From Zhengitettix transpicula (lineage: Eukaryota; Arthropoda; Insecta; Orthoptera; Tetrigidae): a stretch of DNA of 64,000 nucleotides. This document shows positions 11,256 through 23,159 of the stretch, piece by piece. How positions within the stretch are numbered: position 1 is the first letter of the stretch; every line of letters starts with the position of its first letter. The stretch lies in assembly GCA_037074705.1 (NCBI GenBank), contig CM073590.1, positions 38,153,895 to 38,217,894 of the forward strand. The letters are read 5' to 3'. Both the position numbers and the translations under genes were made by a program. The notes beneath the pieces are model-generated. The model was not told where the DNA came from. It saw only the letters and a list, made by a program, of their open reading frames with translations, and did not search any database.

Positions 11256-13539
11256 ACTTTGAATTAATTACAACCATTTTTTTGGCATATTCAATTATTT
11301 TATACTTAAAAAAATATTAAATAATCGGTTAAAAAGGAATACAAAGATTCATAACATATTTGTACATCTTCCAGATTGTACCTTATTAGTCATTAGAAAA
11401 TTTTAAAAATTTTGAAACGAATTTTTTGTAATTAATAAACACGTTTAACCACGATTTCAATATCATTCAAAAACCTTGTTGTATGGCTGCCGTTTTTTAT
11501 TAATTGAAGTAAATATATTTAAAAAAATGTTAAACTTTTGGAGTGAGAAAGAAAAAGTCACAACCTGTAAGGACCACAAATTCGTACTGAAACGTTTTTG
11601 TCATTTAAACTATTTTTTTTGAATAAATTGTCCGTTCTACGGACATGGGGTGGGCTGGTACGGCTAACTAAAACATATTTTTTTTATATAGGAATGTATG
11701 GTCGGAAGAGCATTGAAGTACGAACACAAAATATGAAAAGAAAAACATTGTTTATTTACAACATAATCGAAAATTGCTTATTTCAAGAAATGTTAAAAAT
11801 AAATGTTCAAAATGGCTGTAAAATAACCCTGTATAATTGCATTAATTTTCCTCAGTTTATTAATGAATTAATCGTCGAAAAAAATTAAGTTATTTACGTT
11901 TCGTTTGAAGATCTTAAGTAACGTTCACATTATTACGAACAAGAACTATGTTGATCAGAAAATAGTAGAATATTGACTTCGTATTCTTAAATGAACGTGC
12001 TATGCTAGTTGGAATGTTACGCCCGTCGGTCGGTTGAGTTATGAATATGCCCTGTATTGAAGAATCAGGTTATAGATTACGTCAAACGTCGGAGGACTTT
12101 CGAGCCATACAAAACAGACTTTTCCAATAACCAGATGCTCTGTATTTTTATACGTGTTACTCTCCCGCAGCAAAAAGCTCTATAACCTCACCAAAAGTCA
12201 CAAACACAGAAAATATATATCAAGTGATGATGTGGATAAAGCTATTTTGTGAAATGGGTAGGAAGTAAGCGATGTTGGGGCTGGAAAGACGGGGTAGCGG
12301 ATGGCAAAGAGATTTTTCTGCTCAGTTGAATCGCAGCTTCGTAACTCTGCACCCCTGAAATATATAGGCCAGAGGAGGCGCGGCGCAAATAAGTTTCCTC
12401 TTGGCGCAGTTTTTACCTTGCGACTCACTCCCCGGCGCACTCTAAACTTGTCCTATTTGTTACTTAGCTTATGAGAAATCGAAGTAGTGTTCGACGCAGC
12501 TGAAAAAAAAAGCATTTTATACAGTTCAGAGAAAGGACTGAAAGCCGAGAGCCCATTCATCACGTTATTTCCAATCTATGAAACGCAGAAAATTGCATTG
12601 TAATATGAATTTATTTAATTGCTTCAATATTAGGGATCGCTCAGAAATTATGTGACGACGTTAATTAAATGCAATTTTTATCTAGTGGTACAGAGTGAAC
12701 AAATTTATAACTATGCTTTTACAACTAAATCTCAATTAACGTATCATTATTAACGATTACGATTATTTGGATAAAAATATCTCAACGATGCTGCTTTGTA
12801 TTCCCTAAATTTTAATTGCCGACAAGTATCACCGACACTACGAAACATGTTTTCGACCATTTTAATAGTTAATCATTCATTTATTGGTGAGGTAATAATT
12901 TATTTGAATATTATTTTACGTTTGAACCTTACATAATATATAGACGAAGTACTAAATATCCAGTCTCAGCAGATATATTCCATGAAAATTTATAAAAGAT
13001 CAAAAGAGTTTTCGAATACTCACTATCATTATAATCAAGAGCATCTCACATCAATACGGGACATACTTAAGCATTTTATAGATACATTCACACCTGTACA
13101 GCTTAAAACCTCAGTGGTACTGTTAAATATTCCAAAATATAATCATTATTTACAATAAAAACATTTATTACCGTTTCACAGAGAAAGTATCGTCAAAATA
13201 AAATGTGGATACAGTAATTTGGTAAAGACATTAATGCATAAAAGAATTTGTACATATTAAAAAGTTGTTTATGTATAATTTCTTTGATTTTATAATTAAT
13301 AATACATTTAATTACATAAATAATTTAATCAATGATATTATTTTTTTACAATAAATTATAAGTATACTATATTTATTATTTTAATTTTTCAATTATACCG
13401 ACAAATGGATTCCTATCTCATTACCTTCATTTCTGTGATTAGTATTATTATTATTTCAATTAAAGTTTATTTAAATAAGCCTTCGCTTTTTCAAAGTTTC
13501 ATTTTGTTACTTTCGTTACGTTATATTAAATTTTAAATT
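11256..13539. other. AT-rich stretch with one GC-richer patch
   Basis: No supported gene. A GC-richer patch at 12240-12450 holds an 80-codon open frame on the minus strand without recognisable motifs, and on that strand a TATATATTTCAG sequence that could equally be a TATA box or a splice acceptor. I see no evidence strong enough to choose. Confidence 0.4.
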
Positions 13540-13950
13540 TCATTTAATAAATTGTTCTCGGTCTATCAGCAGAGTCATTTTTTTTGCCAAATAAAAACGT
13601 TGTGTTCTGAAAATTTTTTTACACGGTTGATAAGACGAGAATCAATTTTTAAATCTATTGACTCGGAAAGCATATGTTCGTTAATTGTATTCACTATTGA
13701 TATGTTTCGATACGACAGTGTTAACTTTTAATTTAGGGTTTAAACTTAGTTTGTGATTGTAATATTCAGTTTTAATGTTATTAGTCGTATATCCAACATA
13801 GTTTATATTACAATTGAGGCAAGGAATATTAAATACTATGCATTTACCATGTATTGTGTTTATCGTATCCTTTAGTCTGAAATGAACCGAAAGTATTGGA
13901 AGTTTAATGGTAAAAGCATAAAGGACAATGCCTCTTTATTGTCGACGTGA
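13540..13950 (-). pseudogene. Penelope-like element GIY-YIG endonuclease relic
   Basis: On the minus strand the frame through about 13850-13700 reads GKCIVFNIPCLNC then NINYVGYTTNNIKTEYYNH. This is the pattern of a GIY-YIG nuclease core as found at the C-terminus of Penelope-like retroelements: V-x-x-I-P-C, a paired Cys, then YVG-x-T and a basic stretch ending in H. Upstream in the same frame VHFRLKDTINTI fits the linker between the reverse transcriptase and the nuclease. A stop follows about 60 residues after YVG. Further downstream, weakly matching frames continue with another stop. No reverse transcriptase is recognised next to it. Several hairpins of the type associated with Penelope elements lie elsewhere in the window, the nearest at 14886-14960. 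Confidence 0.65.
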
Positions 13951-14885
13951 AACGCAGGAGCTGAACATGCGAGAATGTTCTAGATCCAGTAGCCACGTGG
14001 TACGAAATACACAAATAGACGTAAAATTCTGCATAAAGGTTGGTTAAGTCAGTAGTTGCTTGAAGTGAGTATCGGTGGGGATTAGAGAGTTAGTGATTAG
14101 CATTTATTTCGTCGATAGTAAGATTAGTGATGTTAATCGAGCCAAGTTTTTATAACACGCCTGACTCTATTTTGTGTTCGTACAAGTGCAGTCCGAGCAT
14201 AATTGATAATTAAAGTACATGCATAGCCCATTTCAGGCTTATTAAACGTGTGTTTAACCTGAGAGAGGCAAGTATTTTGTGTTTGGTGATGATCCTTCTC
14301 TTGCTGTGTTGCGCCACCCACATGGTATCTGTCGACCTCCTGGTTGTTGCTTCTCGACATTGTAGCAGCCAAACTATTTGGTAAAGTATGGACTTCGGGA
14401 ATTTTTAAATAGTGGCAACTCACCTCTCCTAATCTCTTAGGCAATTTATAATTGAATATTTTCTTAGGTCAATTTAATTTTTTTTTCTGAATGACCCACA
14501 ATATACCCCGTAAAATTCTTATGTTCTTTGGTAACCGTAAAACTTGATATTGTTGGCATAATATCATATTTAGTTATAAATTACATGATTATTATTAATT
14601 ATTAGTTAGACATAAATTCAAGTGTTAATTTTTTATTAATATTCAAAGACTCCTACTTGACCGAACACCTCCTATAATCCAATAATATTGAAATATATTA
14701 CGCTGTGATTTGACTCACCGCAACGTTGAGCTGCTAAATAAAATCTTAATAATTTTTGAAGATTTAAAAAGCATTCTTTACAAGCCCAGATAATATATTT
14801 CCAACATTATTTGTTATTTGTAATTTAATTTAGTTTTTTGTATTACCAAAAAGTGTTAACAATTTTTTAAATAGTCTTCTCAGGC
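13951..14885. other. Stretch with one uncertain minus-strand open frame
   Basis: A 103-codon open frame lies at 14133-14444 on the minus strand. An internal ATG opens MSRSNNQEVDRYHVGGATQ and the frame runs to a CTCAG/GTTAAA boundary that could be a splice donor. A second donor-like GAGAG/GTGAGT lies just upstream at about 14410-14420. Composition is more protein-like than the flanks, but I recognise no family. It could be a 5' exon or part of a Penelope-like element. I do not call a gene. Confidence 0.25.
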
Positions 14886-14960
14886 TGAATAAACAATTGT
14901 ATTCGCGACGTTTCATGGACGTTAACTGCCATCGTCATCGTCGCGAATACAATTGCTTAC
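14886..14960 (-). repeat. Hairpin with 16-bp perfect stem and GAAACGTC core
   Basis: CAATTGTATTCGCGACG at 14893-14909 is repeated as its exact complement at 14938-14954. On the minus strand, a GATGACG box, an ATGG/CCAT mini-stem and GAAACGTC lie between the arms. This is the layout of a type I hammerhead ribozyme with an unusually long stem I, but the expected CTGANGA box is altered. The adjoining TCGGTTAAAAGCCCGAGAAG (14961-14980) is the terminal motif also seen at 1.9, 24.8 and 25.3 kb. Confidence 0.6.
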
Positions 14961-15019
14961 TCGGTTAAAAGCCCGAGAAGAATTTATTCATTCTCTACAC
15001 CGAGAAAGACTAAATTATT

Positions 15020-17495
15020 TAACAATTATTTTTGTTCACAAATTTGTAACCATTAGCTTAACTTTATTACTCGATTTAGTAGAAGATGAAACATTGAGTA
15101 AGGGTTTAAAGAATTTTAGTAGTGAAGTCTGTAATTCAAGTATACTTTTCAAGTATTTTATTTTCTTGTGATGATTAGATAGAGTAAATTATACCATAAT
15201 TTGTCAATAATACTGCTATAGAAAACTACTTTTCATAGTATAAAGGTTATTTTTCAAACCCGTTAAGGTGGTATTCATCTGATAAACTTAAGACCTTTTT
15301 GATATGAATATTAGCAATATTGTATATAGAGGAGATGGTTAGAATAAAAATTTCTCAATAAATCACCTTATAAATCTAAAATTTTGGCAACACAATAAAG
15401 CAAAATCTATATTTTTACATAAATTACTGTCAATGGCGAAATGTTTCCAGAAGTAGGAAATTTAGGAACGTCTGAATGGACATAATGAAAAAACACGTCA
15501 TTTATGCTCAGCACATGTGGTTTTTTAATTCTTTCACCTTACCCCGTCTCAGTTTTGCTACGCTACGTAGCCGGAACATTTATTTCTTGATAAACCACGG
15601 GCTGTGCTGGTTGTAAACGACGTGCCTGTTTGCACAAGATTGGTGGACTTGTTAATTTACTTAAAGGCTAATCTTTGAATGATGAATGTAATCTCGAAAA
15701 TTTCTGCACTTCTGTCAATATTCTGTATCTGAAAATTATTACCGCCGACACTGAGTTGAGATATGAAGTAGTCGTGTGTGTTAAAGGAGTGACTTTTTAT
15801 TATCAGATGTTACCCTAGACTCCAAGATTCATAATTTACCGCAGTCGTCACAATTATTGTTTTGTGTTCGCTTGTGAATTAAATGGTAACAATTCCCCTG
15901 ACTGTTTTTATTAATCTTCAATGTTTAATACATAAAAAATTCTCTTGTATCATTTTCCTTTTAATTATCTAATAATTTAAATAATTGTCCGACGCATTTG
16001 TCATTCGCACTGTTACGTATATATAAACATTTTATTTTACTTTCAGAAAACTTTGAAGGTCAGTAAAGCAATCTCTGAAACTTTCGTGGGATAGTGAATA
16101 AGTCCAAAAGAAAATAATTATTTTCTTCCACTTATTTTCAAATATATACAAAAATCAATTTACGTTGAAAACAGTTTGGGTTTCCTCTGCTTATCCATTT
16201 ATCTTCAGGAAGTAGTCGTGCTCAACGACAGCGGTTTAAACACTCTTAAAGCTATATTAAATTTACTTTCGCCGGTTAAGCAAGAAAAACAAAACTCTTT
16301 AACTACTTAGTTAGAGCAATAATTTACCGTTCCGGAATCCACTAATAAAAACCCATCACGAAATGTTTCGCACTCGGATAACGGCGCCACAAAGATTTGA
16401 GTGCAGATGTGGCGCCACATTCAGAGACGGAGGAGCGTTTCCGTGCAACACCAGACAACCGTAAAATAGATATTGAACGCTGGGGCCATCCGAATGCAGA
16501 GATGTAATTTAATGCACAGTGCTCAGTTAAACAGAATTACGATTTCAGTTTGATAGTCCCGACATTTGGGGAAAAAAAGATGGCTCTAGAATCTTTATGC
16601 AATTGTTTTTTAAAGTGATATTTCATTGAAATAAAATATTTGCATACTGGTACATTAATTATTATTCCTAAATTACTGATCCTAATATATTAAATGAATT
16701 AACGAAATTGTGGTCAGTGAAAACTATCCTGACTGATTTTTAAGTTCGCACAACGATATCTGTAACTTAGCGAGAATACATTAATAAATTTCGTATATGT
16801 AAAAACTAAATCGGTGTAAATGACTGCTTTATTATTTTTACCAGAACTACATGCTTTGCTTTCTGACTTTTGTGGATAGTTCAAAGAATTAGAATAAGCT
16901 TTATTGATAGTTGTGTGCCTATAGTTGTAATACTCTTATCAGTGTTTTACAATTCTAATTTCCACTACGATATTTAATTCTATGGATATAGTGCCAATAG
17001 GTACGCATACATGCAAGTTGTGCAACGTCAATAGTACAAGAAAATATCTGTTTGTCTTCAGAACTAACTAATAAGATCTTAAATAGGGAAAGTGTATAGT
17101 CATGCAGATTTGGACGCCTCAGAGATACAGTTGCAGCTGCTGTAATAGAATAATCACATGAGCACTTACATAAATTATAATCGCATCTTGAGTTGTTGTG
17201 AAGAGACGTTAAGATATTTTTCGTGTTTTTCTACTTTATTGATAAACTTTATCTTCAACCGTTTTCTGTTCATGCTAATTATCTCATTTCATAACTTGTA
17301 AAATTTGGTGTTCATTTCGTCATTGAATCGTGAAAACAAACATATTGAAGTTACACGAAATTTCAGAGATAATTTGATTAATATATTCAGAATACTGTGT
17401 GGTGGCCTGTGAATATTCTAAATTTTCTTCCTCTGTTCCTTATGAAGTGTAGAATCACGAACTCTCGGTCCAACTTTCTTTGATCATGTTTAAAA
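15020..17495. other. AT-rich stretch with one GC-rich inverted repeat
   Basis: No supported gene. At 16383-16416 an exact inverted repeat GGCGCCAC...GTGGCGCC spaced by 18 bases lies in a GC-richer patch (16375-16500). The patch has no open frame of note. It could be a regulatory or conserved non-coding element. Confidence 0.35.
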
Positions 17496-17639
17496 TATTT
17501 TATTATTATTATTAACTCTTTTTTTCCTTTTATTATATAATTTATGGTCGCGTCAACTTGTTCGTTATTGACGACCCTCTAATAGTGTTTCCATAGTTAG
17601 ATTACAGTGAGTTTGAAATTTCCATTTGTGATCATAGTT

Positions 17640-18257
17640 TCAAATTACGGTTGTCAGTTTTGCGTCGGAGACGAACTCGAGGTGATTCTTGATCGCCGTG
17701 GTGTGTGTGCAGAAGTCTTCTCCAGAGAATTCTGCTGTGGTCCTCCTGCGTACATCCTCATGCTTCGTGCATTCGAATTAAATATGCTGGATGGTGAGGT
17801 CTCGATCACATACATCACAGGTGGGCTGATCTGTTCTGGAAAAAATATATTCATGTATGAGTTGGATGTGCAATGTTCTAATCCTGGAAACTATTATCTG
17901 TTGTTTTCTTGATATATTGTTGAGGCGGCACAGCTCTGCTGATGTTTGCAGGTTGTTATGGAAGAAACCGTTATTTCGTCCTCTCCTCGTGTCCTGCCTG
18001 CTAACCTCCACTTTTTCTATACATTCATTTAGTATGTCCGAGGCTGTACAGGTTGGGGCTTCATGTGCCATGGCAACCAGTGCGTCCGCCTCCTCGTTCC
18101 CTGCGATGCCCGCATGAGCCGAGATCCCGACAAGCTGCACGGATTTCTCACGTGAACTGCAGAGATGTAGGTAGACTCTGATGGCGTTGATGGTGCCGTT
18201 CCTTATTTTAGGGTCTCGTATGTTCCTTAATGCTTGCAAGGAGTCTGTTAGAATCAT
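17640..18257 (-). pseudogene. RNase H and C-terminal Cys/His region of the I-clade LINE
   Basis: The frame 17778-18257 gives 159 residues opening with ILTDSLQALRNI, which holds the second acidic residue of RNase H. It continues to GISAHAGIAGNEEADALVA, the His-x-GIxGNExAD block that closes the active site of RNase HI-type domains. It ends at CDVCDRDLTIQHI. A one-base shift then lets FECTKHEDVRRR follow, completing the C-x2-C...H...C motif typical of the end of I-like ORF2. The protein would degrade RNA in the RNA-DNA hybrid during target-primed reverse transcription. It is broken from its upstream part by frameshifts. Confidence 0.75.
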
Positions 18258-19640
18258 AATCCTGTTCAGTGGAGATTCCGGCTGTATTAACTGCCATTGC
18301 TATGGCGAAGATTTCCGCGGTGGTGCTTGAAGTTAAGTTGTGGATGGCTGCTGTCCTGGTGTAGTTGGGAAGAATCATCACACAGATGGTGCCTGCTTCT
18401 GTTTTTGAGACCAAGGTAGGGTTTCCTTGCTTCATTTTAAGCGCATCGTGGTGAGAGTTAGCACTTGTCCTAAGGACCTTCTTGAGAATCAAGTTCCACG
18501 AGGTATCTATTTGGAGGTCCGTAAACTTCCAAGGAGGGAGATTGTCTATGTTGGGGATGGTGAACTGGAGACTGCGAAAGAGTTTAGCTGATGCATTATG
18601 AAAGGGTAGGGGCCGTTTGAGATTGTATTCGTAGCTCAGGTTGGGTCGACTCGATTGTGCTCTCACGTTTATGGAGTTGGCCTGTAGGGACTTTAGTGTC
18701 TTCTTAATTGTGCTTATTCTTCTCCGGAATGTAAGCGGAATGTCTTTTCCTTCGTTTAGGAGTCTAACTACCGGGTGGTTTTGATACACCCTGTAATTAC
18801 TCTCAAGGCTTCATTCTGAATCATATCTAGTTTCTTGAGAGCGGATTTGGGGGCGGAGCAATAAATATGGGCTCCGTAGTCCAGCTTTAATAAAATGATC
18901 GCATTATAGGTGGTTGAAAGCAATTTCGCGTTTGCACTCCAGTAATGTGTTGCAAGTGCTTTCAGGAGTAGTCGCTTTTTTGCCTCGATTTGAAGATTCC
19001 TGATATGCTCGGTGAAGCTTAATCTAGAATCCGAGGTTAGTATCAGTATCCTGGCGTGTTTCATAATTTATGCTTACGTTTTTAATCTTCAGGGGAAGTG
19101 GATTTAGCTTCCTACTACGGGTAAACAGGATGGCTTTCACCTTGTCTGGATTGAAGTGATATCCTATGTTATTAGTCAAAGCTTCGAGGTTACACAAGGA
19201 CTGCTGAATGGTGCAGGTTCCCCCCCCCCCCCCCCCCGGTGAGGATGACTATATCATCTACGAACATTTCTATCCTAACAAGGGTGGGGAAGGGGGTAAT
19301 CGCTGATTATATCGTTTACCGCAATGAGGAATAGTACAACGCTTCAGCTTGAGCCTTGTGGGATGCCATTTTCAATTCCGATAGTACCAGGAATAGCATT
19401 ATTAGTTTTAACTTGTACGCTCCTGTTCATAATTAGATTATTACATGAGAGCATTATGGGATATCCCCATGTCGTTCAGATTTTTCATAAAGGTGATGTC
19501 ATAGGCTTTGCTTATGTCTAGTGTTGAGACGAGCGCATATGGCCTTCATTAATTGCTTGATTAATGAAATTATCGTTAGCAGTAAGCATCGTCATCGTTG
19601 AAAAGTCTCAATCTATCGTATACGGACAATAAGTAATTTG
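18208..19640 (-). pseudogene. Reverse transcriptase and thumb region of the I-clade LINE
   Basis: Fragments in different frames line up as one reverse transcriptase: DISKAYD, GIENGIPQG, then FVDDIVI with the two catalytic aspartates, then a thumb ending in LDYGAHIYCSAPKS and QNEALRVITGCIK (frame 18768-19064). A 193-residue frame (18208-18789) links the thumb to RNase H. Right after the FVDD box a run of 18 C (19220-19237) expands the coding sequence into glycines or shifts the frame. The N-terminal reverse transcriptase, the endonuclease and ORF1 are missing or lie beyond the inserted Jockey copy. Confidence 0.75.
19220..19237. repeat. C18 homopolymer inside the LINE reverse transcriptase
   Basis: A run of 18 C immediately after the minus-strand FVDD motif. 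It is long enough that its exact length, and thus the reading frame, may be a sequencing or assembly artefact. Confidence 0.9.
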
Positions 19641-21590
19641 CATAACAATTGTATAAATACTATACTACAACAACTTGGAGGAGGTGCTTCCAGTGAAGCC
19701 TCTACTTTAGTGTATATCTTTAGTCAGATAGATAATGCGAATAGAATAAATTACTGCTTGTTGAACCTGTACATTAATTAGATCATTTGGCTGTAATCGT
19801 TTTAATCGATTCTTTTTTCCGTTATTAGTAAACAGTTTTTTTGTGAGCACATTTGGATGAATTTCATTTTTAGCTCTATAGTTCACACATAACCGTTGAA
19901 TTTCTCTCTATCGACGGTACATGTAGATCTGTCGCGATCACGTCGTTTGGAACGTACCAAGGAGCGTTGACTATTGATCGTAGTATTTTGTTCTGAAAAC
20001 GTTGGATTATTTCCAAATTTGAGTTACTTGCTGTGCCTCACAGCTGTATCTCGTATGTCAAAATCGGTTTCATGATTACTTTGTATAATGATAACTTGAT
20101 TTGAGTGGCTAACTGAGATTTTCTTCCTATCATCAAGTAAATTTGTTGCAGTTATTTCCGCTTCGTAAAGATTGTTATCTCCAATATGCATGTATCTTGT
20201 GCTTGGGACAATTGTTGATCGTTTAGCATGACTGGGGGCAGGTATCTCTATTTAATGTAAACGTTATGTGAATGAATTTGGATGCATTGGCTTTATATTT
20301 CCAATTGTTTAGCCAAGTTTGTAGTATAGTTAAGTGGTCCTGGAGATATTCTTAGGCAACTGTTGGATTTTGATGTACGGCGAGAAGTGCAGTATCATCT
20401 GCGTACGTAGCAATTGTTGTATAGCTTGTTGTAGTCAGATCAGTTGAGTAGACGAGATAGAGAATGGGTCCTAAAACACTGCCCTGTGGCACCCCGGACT
20501 TTATTGGAAGGAGATCAGTGTATTCGTCCTGATACATAACGAGTATTACCAAGTAAGACATTAGGACATGAATATATCGGTGCAGAAGATTTCCTTTTAG
20601 TTTATCAAAGGCCAGGCTGATGTCTATAAACGCCGACGACCAGTTCGTTTTTCTTTCAAAAGCCTAGTTTATGTTAGTTATACTATGTACTTGTTCAATT
20701 GTAGATTATTGGGATCTAAACCCAAAATGATGATGGGGAATAAATTCATTGGTGTCTAGAATTAGTTGCAGCATTTTTAGAAGTATTTCCTCAAATAACT
20801 TTGAAAGTATAGGCAGTAAACTTATTGGACGGTAAAATGATGTTTCATTAGGATTCTTACCAGCTTTTAATAGTATAATAATTTCTGATACTTTCCAAGT
20901 ACTAGGGAAGTATCCAATTCTTAATATTGCATTGAATATTAGCCTTATGGTTTGAAACCCCTTTCTTGTGCAATATGCCTGTGATTGAATCGAACCCAGG
21001 TGTTTTCTTGAAGGTAGTGCATCGTAAAATTGTATCTTTAATTTCATATAGTTTTGTATTGGGATATTCATCTCGTACGGTGTGTTTAGAAACTGCAGAA
21101 GAATATGTTCAGCTTTATTAATGTTATGTGGTTTGAAAACATTTGTTAGGTGATCTGCAAACTCACAAGCCTTTTCTTTGCTGCTTCTAGCCCATTTACC
21201 GTGCTGATCTTTGATAGGTGGAAAGGACACTTGAGACCTTTTAAGTTTTCTGGTAGCTTTCCATAGTGCATAATCAGTCGTTTCAGTAGCTGATAAGGAC
21301 CTTAGATACTCTTGGATAGATTCATATTTTATTTGTGTTACAGTTACTTTGCTGCCTTGTTGAATTTTCTTTTATTATTATCTGTTCTTGTAAGTTTCCT
21401 AATTTTTATTTTTTCTTGTATTTTTTGTTTTATTATTACAGTTAATTTTTCTTTTAGTGTAGCTCGTTTGCGATCTGGTGTAGCTTCTCAAGCTGCGCCT
21501 TGAATTGCTTTGGTAAAATTAACAACTACAATGTCTAGTTCGTCTGGTGTTTTCAAGGATGTATTTTAGAAAACGGCTTGCCCACCAGTT
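19640..21590 (-). mobile_element. Jockey-clade LINE, 5'-truncated and decayed
   Basis: On the minus strand the pieces in order are a linker (NFTKAIQGAA, LSATETTDYALWKATRKLKR, FPPIKDQHGKWARS), reverse transcriptase (SFYRPISLLPILSKLFEE, HHFGFRSQ, SGVPQGSVLGPILYL, ATYADDTALLA) and the C-terminal domain (QLWGTASNSNLEIIQRF-like and SIVNAPWYVPND-like stretches in shifted frames near 19950-20060). No RNase H follows, as expected for Jockey elements. The endonuclease domain is absent, so the copy is 5'-truncated near 21590. No poly(A) remains at the 19640 end. Stops and frameshifts are frequent. Confidence 0.8.
20352..21230 (-). pseudogene. Reverse transcriptase of the decayed Jockey-clade LINE
   Basis: Two open pieces remain. 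The 174-residue frame 20706-21230 covers the linker and fingers, including FYRPISLLPILSKLFEEIL and HHHFGFRSQ. The 69-residue frame 20352-20561 covers SGVPQGSVLGPILYLVYSTD and the catalytic YADD box. About 145 bases between them are out of frame, where the first catalytic aspartate block should lie (DISLAFDKL-like, readable in another frame near 20610). Sequence here is unlike the intact Jockey at 33-38 kb, so this is a separate, older family or subfamily. Confidence 0.75.
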
Positions 21591-22758
21591 TTGGGGCAAA
21601 CAACTGCTACGGTACTACTCCGACGGTTTATTTCTGTGATGCAAAATAATTTCTGAGTCCTGCATACGTGTACGAATCATAAGATTCGTCAGTTCTTGGG
21701 CGAATAACCGCAATTTGATATTTTTAATAGTTTATTGATGGAAACAAACAAATTCCTCAGGCGTAGTTTTGAACTACATAATACGTGGCTTTAAGTATAT
21801 TTTTGTAGAGCATCTGCTCGCTTCCGCTCCCGACTTTCAATGTATCAACAATAATGCTCGAACGCCCCAATTGTTGAGAACTCAACAATACACAAAACTA
21901 CCCAACACCACACAAAATTACGCCTATATCGTCGGACACTCCCGTTGATATGTTACAGTAGATTACTTATAAATAGACAATTTTTTATTCTTCTTACGTG
22001 ACTTCAGTTAATTATTATCATCTTGATCCCTTGCGTAGGCCTACGTTCTTTCATTTGCTGATTATGTATGTCTCTTATATAAATGGAACGTTTTAAAAGT
22101 TATAACTTATTGTATTTACGTTTATTTACCTTATACACTTCTAAAAAATTATGAAATTATATTCCTATATCACGGTTGACTGAAGGAGCATAAAAAACAC
22201 AAATTAACGCGAAATATATATGAAAATTTATTAGTTAGATAATGGGGATCAATTCCAGTTGGATGATAAAATAAATTGGTGGGGTAAATTAACAATGTGG
22301 CTAAACTGGGCAAATGCTCGTTACTTAGTTGTAATTACGGTCAACTAATTTTTACTAATAAATTACAACACGATTAAAATAGCCTTTAAAGAGCTACAAT
22401 AAGCTTCGTCAAAAAAGTCGGGTAATACTTCAACTTAGATAAGTTACACGCATAATAACTCTTTTGCCATAATTCACGTTGTGAATGTTGTTTTGTTTAT
22501 TTTCATACCATCTTAATTATCACTTTAAGTTTTGCAATTTAAAACAATCAAACTTTTATTTTTGTTTATTATATGAAGGACTAGTTTGAAGAAGAGTAAT
22601 TAAACAACAACACGTTTCAAATTAAGCGCATTGTAAGCTCATTTTACCCTGAGTTAATATGAATAGCTGTATGAGTGGAGGTTCACTGAGACCGTTAAAA
22701 AAACAAATTGTAAACATTGGGTAACTCGTAATATCACGTAAATTATATATGTATATAC
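21591..22758. other. AT-rich stretch without a supported gene
   Basis: Between the 5' end of the Jockey relic and the AC microsatellite nothing is recognised. I looked for the missing 5' part of the I-clade LINE in the minus strand here and did not find it. Confidence 0.5.
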
Positions 22759-22760
22759 AG

Positions 22761-22801
<41 letters not shown>
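22759..22801. repeat. (AC)n followed by (AT)n microsatellite
   Basis: About 12 AC units pass directly into about 9 AT units. Confidence 0.95.
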
Positions 22802-23105
22802 AAATTTATAATATATAATTTGAGCAGAGACAGTTAAAGTTCTGAATTAATACAAAGCAAAACATTCACAGAAATATTGCCTCGTAAATATTGGAAAGTA
22901 ATAGCAGTTATGTCAAAATAGAACCTCCCAAAATCTTCGTGGAGGATTTCTTCCAGGATAACATTGATAAATTATTGTGGAGCGGGGCAGTCAACAAAAT
23001 ACAGCCAATCTTGCAAAATCTTAAAGTGAAGTGTAGAATCAGTGAAAACCAAGGCCTGATCTTAAAAATAAAGTGTGAGCGAGGTGGAATTGATTGTCCT
23101 GGTAC

Positions 23106-23110
23106 GAGAC

Positions 23111-23151
<41 letters not shown>

Positions 23152-23159
23152 AGAGAGAG
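23106..23159. repeat. (GA)n microsatellite with a G10 interruption
   Basis: GACAGAGACA then about 12 GA units, a G run, and further GA units. The two overlapping open frames across it are repeat artefacts. Confidence 0.95.

Larger units (their letters stand above)
17496..19640 (-). mobile_element. I-clade LINE, 5'-truncated and decayed
   Basis: Read from right to left this is the C-terminal part of a non-LTR retrotransposon ORF2 in which reverse transcriptase is followed by RNase H. Successive pieces are DISKAYD at about 19510, IENGIPQG at 19360, FVDDIVI at 19240-19260, a thumb region, RNase H, and a Cys/His cluster CDVCDRDLTIQHI with a later C near 17750-17800. The 3' end has (TAA)n, seen as TTATTATTATTATTAA at 17500-17515, the tail type of I-like elements. 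At the right it meets a Jockey-clade LINE of the same orientation near 19640. Many frameshifts and stops are present. Confidence 0.8.

Noticed and set aside
17607..18117. Plus-strand open frames of 101 and 86 codons
   Set aside because: Antisense to the RNase H region of the I-clade LINE.
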